Below, one piece after another: positions 58,849-64,000 of a DNA stretch of 64,000 bases. The stretch is from Streptomyces maremycinicus (GTDB taxonomy: Bacteria; Actinomycetota; Actinomycetes; Streptomycetales; Streptomycetaceae). Position numbers and translations under genes: made by a program. Position 1 is the first letter of the stretch. Every line of letters begins with the position of its first letter. The stretch is from contig NZ_BBYG01000014.1 in NCBI RefSeq assembly GCF_001184025.1, positions 124,001 through 188,000 on the forward strand, given 5' to 3'. The notes beneath the pieces were generated by a model. The model ran no database searches and was not told the origin of the DNA. It saw nothing but the letters and a program-made list of their open reading frames with translations.

Positions 58849-58854
58849 TAGGGT
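58849..58854 (+). promoter_or_regulatory. Promoter -10 box of the kinase gene
   Basis: TAGGGT, a common Streptomyces -10 form, 134 bases before the kinase start. The matching -35 is unclear; a short CCCCTGACGGGG hairpin lies just upstream. Confidence 0.4.
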
Positions 58855-58988
58855 GAGCGGGCGGTCGAGCGAAAGAGACACCGCCACCGGGGAGTTCCGG
58901 ATGTGCCGCCCTTTCGTCCGCCGCAGTACCGGAACTTCGGGCGGCCGGGCCCTTGCCGCGCCGCCCTGTGCCACCAGGGGGGCAGGCC

Positions 58989-60800
58989 ATGCGGGTGCTC
59001 GCGGACAGATACGAACTGGTCGAGGCGGTCGGTCGCGGAGGGATGGGGGAGGTCTGGCGCGCCACGGACCGGGAGCTGGGCCGCACCGTCGCGGTGAAGG
59101 TGTTGCCGCCGGAACTCACCCAACACGAGGAGTTCCGCATCCGGTTCCGCCGGGAGGCGCGCACCGTGGCCTCGCTCAACCACCGCAACGTCGCCGTGCT
59201 GCACGACGTCGGTGAGGACACCGGCGACGACGGGACGACGCCGTTCCTGGTCATGGAGTTCATCGAGGGACGCACCCTGACCGCCGCCCTGGCCGACGGC
59301 GCGTTCACGATCGTCAGGGCGCTGGCGGTCGCCAGGGACATCGCCGACGCCCTCGCCCACAGCCACGCCCAGGGCCTGATCCACCGCGACATCAAGCCGT
59401 CCAACGTCATGCTGACCTCCGAGGGCGGCATCAAGGTCCTGGACTTCGGGATCGCGAAGGTCGTCGCGGAGACCAGCACCCGGCTCACCGCGACGGGCAT
59501 GACCGTGGGCACGCCCGCCTACCTCTCCCCCGAGCAGCTCACGGGCCGCCCCGTGGACGGCCGCTCCGACCAGTACTCCACCGGCTGCCTGCTCTACGAA
59601 CTGCTCACCGGCCGGCCCCCGTTCCTCGGCGACTCCCCGTTCGCGGTGATGCACCAGCACATCAGCCAGGAACCGGTCGCGCCGTCCCGGCTGCGCCCGC
59701 AGATCCCGGCCGTGGTCGACGACCTCGTGCTCCGGACCCTGGCGAAGGACCGTGAGGAGCGGCTCGGCAGCGCGGCGGAGCTGCGGGACACGCTGGCGGA
59801 GACCCTCACCGCCCTGAGCACCCCGGCGGCGCCGAGGCCGCGGACCGCCGTACCGGCTCCGGGCGCGCCCCCAACGCCCGTCGTGCCGCCCGCGCGCACG
59901 AAGGCCGACACCAGCGCGGGCCCGGGGCACACGGCACTCGCGCAGCAGGAGACCCGTACCGCGCCGACGCCGCCCAGGCCGGTCGTCCCGCCCCCCGGTG
60001 GGCCGGTCGACCCGTCCTCGCCCGGCGCCGGGACCGGAGCCCCGACGCCGCTCCCGGCGCCGCCGGAGACCGGTCCGTCGTCCGCGTCGGGCGAAGGGCG
60101 GTTCTCCCGCACCGGCGGCAAGGTTGTCGCCCTGCTGGGCCTCGTCGTCTCCGGTGTCGTCGCCCTCGGCTACCAGGACGTGTACGCGGACTCGTCCGAC
60201 GAACTCGTCGGCGTGTGGGGGGCGGCCGCCGTGCTCGGGCTCGTCCTGTTCCGCTGGCTTCCGCTCGCCTCGACCCTGGTGTGGTGGGGAGCCGGGGCCC
60301 TGGTCATGGCGAGCGTGGCCATCGGCGGCGCGGCCGACGACTACGACTACACCTCGGTCACGGAGTCCGACTTCAGCACCCTCTACTACTACGACTCGAC
60401 CTACGGGTCGTACTACGAACTGCCGGCGGACTCCTCCGGCTACCACCTCTTCGAGGACGACTACGCCGGCGGTTACGACCCCGCGCAGGCCGACGTCAGC
60501 AGCGACTACACCGCGCACGACAACATCGAGATCCTCGCCGCTCCGGCGCTCGTCCTGGCCACGCTCTGTCTGCTCCGCGCGCTGAGCCGCCAGCGCCCTT
60601 CGCCCCTCGCGGCGGCCGCCGGGCTGACCCTGGGCGGCCTGGGCGTCGGCTGGCTCGCTCTCGGTCCGGACGAGCAGACCGGGGTGTTCTCGGTGGCCTG
60701 GGCCGTGGTCGTCATCGCCGCCGTCGTCCAGGAGATCCGGGCCCGCAAGGACGCGCCGCCCCGTGTCCGCCGTCGGCTGCGGTTCGTCTCGGCCGAATAG
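58989..60800 (+). CDS. Membrane Ser/Thr protein kinase with Tyr/Asp-rich loop
   Basis: 603-residue Hanks-type kinase. Residues 8-270 have the full motif set: VGRGGMGEVWRA (P-loop), VAVKVLPPE (ATP Lys), LIHRDIKPSNVML (catalytic loop), VLDFGIAKV (DFG), GTPAYLSPEQ (activation loop) and DQYSTGCLLYELLTG. A Pro-rich cytoplasmic linker covers residues 280-375. Four to six membrane helices follow from about residue 378. Between them, residues 449-512 form a hydrophilic segment crowded with Asp, Tyr and Ser (DDYDYTSVTESDF, YYYDSTYGSYYELP). No PASTA domains are present. GGGGGCAGG precedes the ATG. Confidence 0.92.
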   Translation: MRVLADRYELVEAVGRGGMGEVWRATDRELGRTVAVKVLPPELTQHEEFRIRFRREARTVASLNHRNVAVLHDVGEDTGDDGTTPFLVMEFIEGRTLTAALADGAFTIVRALAVARDIADALAHSHAQGLIHRDIKPSNVMLTSEGGIKVLDFGIAKVVAETSTRLTATGMTVGTPAYLSPEQLTGRPVDGRSDQYSTGCLLYELLTGRPPFLGDSPFAVMHQHISQEPVAPSRLRPQIPAVVDDLVLRTLAKDREERLGSAAELRDTLAETLTALSTPAAPRPRTAVPAPGAPPTPVVPPARTKADTSAGPGHTALAQQETRTAPTPPRPVVPPPGGPVDPSSPGAGTGAPTPLPAPPETGPSSASGEGRFSRTGGKVVALLGLVVSGVVALGYQDVYADSSDELVGVWGAAAVLGLVLFRWLPLASTLVWWGAGALVMASVAIGGAADDYDYTSVTESDFSTLYYYDSTYGSYYELPADSSGYHLFEDDYAGGYDPAQADVSSDYTAHDNIEILAAPALVLATLCLLRALSRQRPSPLAAAAGLTLGGLGVGWLALGPDEQTGVFSVAWAVVVIAAVVQEIRARKDAPPRVRRRLRFVSAE

Positions 60801-60813
60801 CGAGCCGCCCGAC

Positions 60814-61236
60814 TCACGAGGTCGGTGCAGCCCGGCGGGCCGGGGCGGCCTTCGCGATCGCCGCCGGGGTGACGGGGGTGAAGAAGTTGACGAGGTTGCC
60901 GTCCGGGTCGCGGAACAGCAGCGACCGGTTGCCCCAGGGCATGGTGGTGGGCTCGTTGACGAAGTCGGTCACGAAACCGGTCAGGTTCGCGTGCACGCGG
61001 TCGACGTCGTCCACCAGGAACTCCAGGATCACGCTGTGGTTGTCGGCGGGGCGGGCCGAGCCCGGCGCGAACAGGGGGACCGTGCGGGTGCCGGCGAGGG
61101 CGAGGGTGGCGCCGGGGGTGGTGAGTTCGGCGAAGTCCTCGGTGAACCACGTCGCCGGCACCCCGGTGGCCTTCTCGTAGAACTCGACGAGGCGGGGGAC
61201 GTCGGCGGTGATGATCCGGATCGAGACGAAGTCCAT
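60814..61236 (-). CDS. VOC family (glyoxalase-like) protein
   Basis: 140-residue single VOC-domain protein. Start VSIRIITADVPRLVEFYEKA with the TGVPATWFTEDFAELTTPGA loop, ending LLFRDPDGNLVNFFTPV with the metal-binding His/Glu region altered to Asn. GGGAGA precedes the ATG. Divergent from the WYL regulator, which probably controls it. Confidence 0.9.
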   Translation of the reverse strand: MDFVSIRIITADVPRLVEFYEKATGVPATWFTEDFAELTTPGATLALAGTRTVPLFAPGSARPADNHSVILEFLVDDVDRVHANLTGFVTDFVNEPTTMPWGNRSLLFRDPDGNLVNFFTPVTPAAIAKAAPARRAAPTS

Positions 61237-61328
61237 GGTGTTCTCCCTGGTCGTGAAGCCGTTGCACCTCGCACGCTAGATCGGATACAGGACAGGATCG
61301 GTCCACTATCGACGCTAGGGTCGAAGAC

Positions 61329-62381
61329 ATGTCCCGACCCACCGGCCGCGTGCTCACCCTCCTGGAACTCCTCCAGTCGGGCGGCACCCGGACCATCCGC
61401 GAACTCGCCGACCGGCTCGGCGTGGACGGCCGCACCGTGCGGCGGTACGTGGACCAGCTGATCGACCTCGATGTGCCCGTCGAGTCGGTGCGCGGCCGCT
61501 ACGGCGGCTACCGCCTCGCCCCCGGCTACCGGCTGCCGCCGCTCATGCTCAGCGACGACGAGGCGATCGCCGTGCTGCTCGGCCTGGTCGCCGGCCGCCG
61601 GACGGGGCTGACGACGGCGACAGCCACCGCGAGCGAGACGGCGGCGGCCAAGATCAGGCGCGTGCTGCCGGAGCGCCTCGCCCGCCGGCTCGACACAGTC
61701 CTGGCCTCCCTCGCCTTCACGCACCCGCCCGGCGACTTCGCCGCCCCCGACGCCGGGGTGCTGCTCACCGTGGCCGACGCGGTACGCCACCGCCGCCCGG
61801 TCGCGGTCCGGTACACCGACCGCGACGGCCGGCGCAGCGACCGCACCCTGCACCCGTACGGGATGGTGGCCCATGAGAGCCGGTGGTACGTCACCGGCAG
61901 GGACCCGGGGATCGGGGAGGAACGGACTCTCCGGCTCGACCGCGTCACCGACGCGAGGACCCTGCCCGGGTCGTTCGAGGCACCCGACGGACCGGACCCG
62001 GCCGAGCGCGTCCTGTCCGGGTTCGCCACGGCGGCGTACCGGCACGAGGTGACCCTGCGGATCCACGGGACGCCCGAGCAGATCCGCGCCCGGCTCCCCG
62101 CGAGCGTCGCGACCGTGAAGGATCTCAGCGATGGGGCGGAGCCCACGGTCGGCGCGGATCCCGGCGTCGGCGCGGAACCCACCGTCGGGGCGGGCGCGGA
62201 TCCGGGGGCCGAGCGCTGGCTGCTCGTCGAACTCCGCGCCGAGCGACTCGACTGGCTGCCGCCGGTGCTCGCCTCCCTCGACCGGCCGTTCACCATCGAG
62301 CGTCCCGACGCACTGCGCGACCTCGTCATCGCGCTCGCTGACCGCCTCGCGACCCACGCGCGGCGGTCGGCGGCCCGCTGA
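61329..62381 (+). CDS. HTH and WYL domain transcriptional regulator (YafY-like)
   Basis: 350-residue regulator. Residues 10-65 contain a DeoR-like winged HTH (TIRELADRLGVDGRTVRRYV). YGGYRLAPGYRLPPLMLSDDEAIAVLLGL is the linking family block. The WYL domain includes YRHPGYGMVAHESRWYVTGRD-type sequence (here LHPYGMVAHESRWYVTGRD). An extra stretch at about residues 269-295 repeats GAEPTVGADPG. No Shine-Dalgarno sequence is seen, so the ATG at 61329 may be leaderless. Divergent from the VOC gene. Confidence 0.92.
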   Translation: MSRPTGRVLTLLELLQSGGTRTIRELADRLGVDGRTVRRYVDQLIDLDVPVESVRGRYGGYRLAPGYRLPPLMLSDDEAIAVLLGLVAGRRTGLTTATATASETAAAKIRRVLPERLARRLDTVLASLAFTHPPGDFAAPDAGVLLTVADAVRHRRPVAVRYTDRDGRRSDRTLHPYGMVAHESRWYVTGRDPGIGEERTLRLDRVTDARTLPGSFEAPDGPDPAERVLSGFATAAYRHEVTLRIHGTPEQIRARLPASVATVKDLSDGAEPTVGADPGVGAEPTVGAGADPGAERWLLVELRAERLDWLPPVLASLDRPFTIERPDALRDLVIALADRLATHARRSAAR

Positions 62382-62475
62382 CGTGCGCCGTAAGGTGGGC
62401 GGTACGGATCGATCCGTCGGACCCCCTCGGTCCGGCCGCCGCCTCGGTCCCCTCCCCAGCCGAACCGGAAGGTCC

Positions 62476-63654
62476 ATGCACTCCCCGTCCGCCGCCTCGG
62501 ACGACGACTCCGACGCCCTGTTCGGCCTCGACGCCCTCGGCCCCGAGCCCGCCGCAGCGCACCCAAGCCGGCCGTCCTTCCGCGACTCCGAAGCCGCCCG
62601 GCGCCTGCTGCCCGTCCGGGAGATCCACGCCGAACCCGCGGCCGCCGCCTCACCGCGCGGACGGCAGATCATCGCCCGGTTCCCCCAGGCACGGCTGGTG
62701 GAGGTCGAGTCCCACTGGGGCATCCCGGGGCTGCACGGCAACGAGGGCAACGTCGCGCGCTGGGTGCGGGTCAAGGGTGAGACGCTCGTCCTCGGGGAGC
62801 GGAAGTCGCCGAGGACACGGCCCAACGGGCGGTCCGCCGACTGGATCGCGCCGGGCGCGTCCAACGGCTGCGCGATGGCCTGCGCCTACTGCTATGTGCC
62901 GCGTCGCAAGGGATACGCCAACCCGGTCACCGTCTTCACCAACATCGACCGGATCATCGCCCACATCGGTCGGCACATCGCCCGGCAGGGCCCCAAGACC
63001 GAGCCGAACCAGTGCGACCCCACGGCCTGGGTGTACGACATCGGCGAGAACGGCGACTGTTCGGTGGACGCTCTGATCTGCGACAACACCGCGGATCTCG
63101 TCCACGCCTTCCGCCGGTGGCCGACGGCCAAGGCGTCCTTCGCGACCAAGTTCGTCAACCCGGACCTGCTGACGCTGGATCCGCGCGGCCGGACCCGCGT
63201 CCGCTTCTCGGTGATGCCCCCGGAGGACTCCCGGCTGCTGGACGTGCGCACCTCACCGGTCGACGAGCGGATCGCCGCCGCCGCGGACTTCCTGGACGCC
63301 GGTTACGAGGTGCACTTCAACCTCTCCCCCGTCGTCCTCCGCCCCGGCTGGGAGGACGCCTGGGCGGAACTCCTCACGCGTCTGGACGACGTCCTGCCCG
63401 ACCGGGTGAAGCGGCAGGCGGCGGCCGAGGTGATCATGCTGACGCACAACCGGGAGCTGCACGAGGTCAACCTCGGCTGGCACCCCCGTGCCGAGGACGC
63501 CCTGTGGCGACCGGACTTGCAGGAGACCAAACGCTCCGAGAACGGCGCGCTCAACGTCCGCTACGCGGGTCCCGTCAAGGCACAGGCGGTGGACCGGCTT
63601 CGCACACTGATCACGGCCCGGACCCCGTGGCTGCGCGTGCGCTACGCGTTCTGA
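62476..63654 (+). CDS. Spore photoproduct lyase family radical SAM protein
   Basis: 392-residue radical SAM enzyme. The Fe-S cluster motif is CAMACAYC (CxxxCxxC, Cys at about residues 132, 136, 139), preceded by WIAPGASNG. FDIGENGDCSVDALICDN-type sequence (YDIGENGDCSVD) and FATKFVNPDLLTLDPRGRTR are strong family blocks. The first 75 residues are an actinobacterial extension of low complexity. GGAAGG lies 6 nt before the ATG. Relatives repair the thymine dimer of UV-damaged spores; the actinobacterial branch function is not proven. Confidence 0.92.
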   Translation: MHSPSAASDDDSDALFGLDALGPEPAAAHPSRPSFRDSEAARRLLPVREIHAEPAAAASPRGRQIIARFPQARLVEVESHWGIPGLHGNEGNVARWVRVKGETLVLGERKSPRTRPNGRSADWIAPGASNGCAMACAYCYVPRRKGYANPVTVFTNIDRIIAHIGRHIARQGPKTEPNQCDPTAWVYDIGENGDCSVDALICDNTADLVHAFRRWPTAKASFATKFVNPDLLTLDPRGRTRVRFSVMPPEDSRLLDVRTSPVDERIAAAADFLDAGYEVHFNLSPVVLRPGWEDAWAELLTRLDDVLPDRVKRQAAAEVIMLTHNRELHEVNLGWHPRAEDALWRPDLQETKRSENGALNVRYAGPVKAQAVDRLRTLITARTPWLRVRYAF

Positions 63655-63985
63655 GCCTCCCGCCGCCCCAACGCTCGGTCACCCACGGCGTCACGTCGGC
63701 CGACTGGAGTCCGGGTGACTACAGCCGCGTAGACGGTCTGCCGCGCGGTGGTCGAAACGAGAGTCGAGGGCGTTCCCGGGGAACAGGGCGCAACAGGAGC
63801 CACGCCCCCGAGTTCATCGGAGGCAACCCGACAGTTTCACGGACCGCAACCGACCGGCTGATTCACGGCATCCACCGACCCGGCTCGTCCAGGGTGCTCC
63901 GCCGTGACGCTCGATGCCGGGGCAGCCACGGCAACGCAAGGCAGCGCAAGGCAGCGCAAGGGGCTGACGAGGTGGAGGGGTGGCG
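63655..63985. other. Intergenic tail with short repeats
   Basis: 331 bases without a supported gene. GCAAGGCAGC recurs near 63940-63960 (AACGCAAGGCAGCGCAAGGC). A promoter for a gene beginning at 63986 may lie here. Confidence 0.5.
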
Positions 63986-64000
63986 ATGTTGTCGGTGGCA
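63986..64000 (+). CDS. Possible start of a gene leaving the window
   Basis: ATG at 63986 with GGAGGGG 5 nt upstream, reading MLSVA before the window ends. Only the ribosome-site spacing supports it. Confidence 0.3.

Noticed and set aside
1..64000. tRNA or rRNA genes
   Set aside because: No T-arm-like GGTTCGAATCC block in a cloverleaf context or rRNA core sequence was recognised by eye; a covariance-model scan would be needed to exclude them fully.

Overview
The window looks like a chromosomal segment of a Streptomyces or a close relative. Base composition is very GC-rich, codon third positions are strongly G/C, many starts are GTG or leaderless, and the gene families are typical of the genus (SapB/AmfS-type lanthipeptide genes, LexA with the Streptomyces-type linker, paired MuiA-like proteins, spore photoproduct lyase family). 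I count about 55 protein genes, three of them too short for ordinary gene calling. I saw no rRNA, tRNA, CRISPR array or intact mobile element. Function calls rest on motifs read by eye; no database search was run.

Layout. 0-7.3 kb: a divergent MarR regulator/metallo-hydrolase pair sharing an 18-bp inverted repeat, an aldo/keto reductase, a frameshifted amidohydrolase remnant, a large SUKH (SMI1/KNR4) protein, a GNAT acetyltransferase and a YhgE/Pip-like membrane protein. 7.4-19.1 kb: a likely organosulfur acquisition island. It holds a cupin, an Rrf2 regulator, a DsbA-like protein, an unannotated 24-residue Cys-containing leader peptide, a five-gene peptide/nickel-type ABC importer, two flavin-dependent (LLM) monooxygenases, an alpha/beta hydrolase and an FMN reductase. 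A short motif is shared next to the -35 boxes of the cupin and leader promoters, so a single regulator (probably the Rrf2 protein) may control both.

19.3-28 kb: an SDR, then a complete class III lanthipeptide locus on the minus strand in ramC-S-A-B order: LanKC synthetase, a 41-residue precursor with two SxxSxxxC rings, a strong hairpin, and two half-size ABC exporters, one with degenerate ATPase motifs. A Sir2 deacetylase follows. 28-36.4 kb: two paralogous MHS-type transporters, a GlsB-type small membrane protein, an AI-2E family protein, a hemerythrin protein, an acyl-CoA dehydrogenase and an MpaB-family oxygenase.

36.5-44.6 kb: a secreted FG-GAP repeat protein, a lipoprotein, a methyltransferase preceded by a coupled mini-ORF, a VOC protein, and a DUF4097-DrrA-DrrB export operon facing a fused two-HTH regulator across an array of CGTTGCAA-type sites. 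44.6-50 kb: a three-gene operon of GCS2 carboxylate-amine ligase, N-acetylglutaminylglutamine-type amidotransferase and S9 peptidase, plausibly a peptide osmolyte or related gamma-glutamyl pathway. 50-54 kb: two tandem MuiA/DUF4139 proteins. 54-64 kb: a LexA paralog, a threonine aldolase with a TetR regulator, an ArsR/quinone oxidoreductase pair with clear operators, a membrane Ser/Thr kinase with a Tyr/Asp-rich loop, a VOC/WYL pair and a radical-SAM spore photoproduct lyase family protein. The last bases carry what may be the start of another gene.
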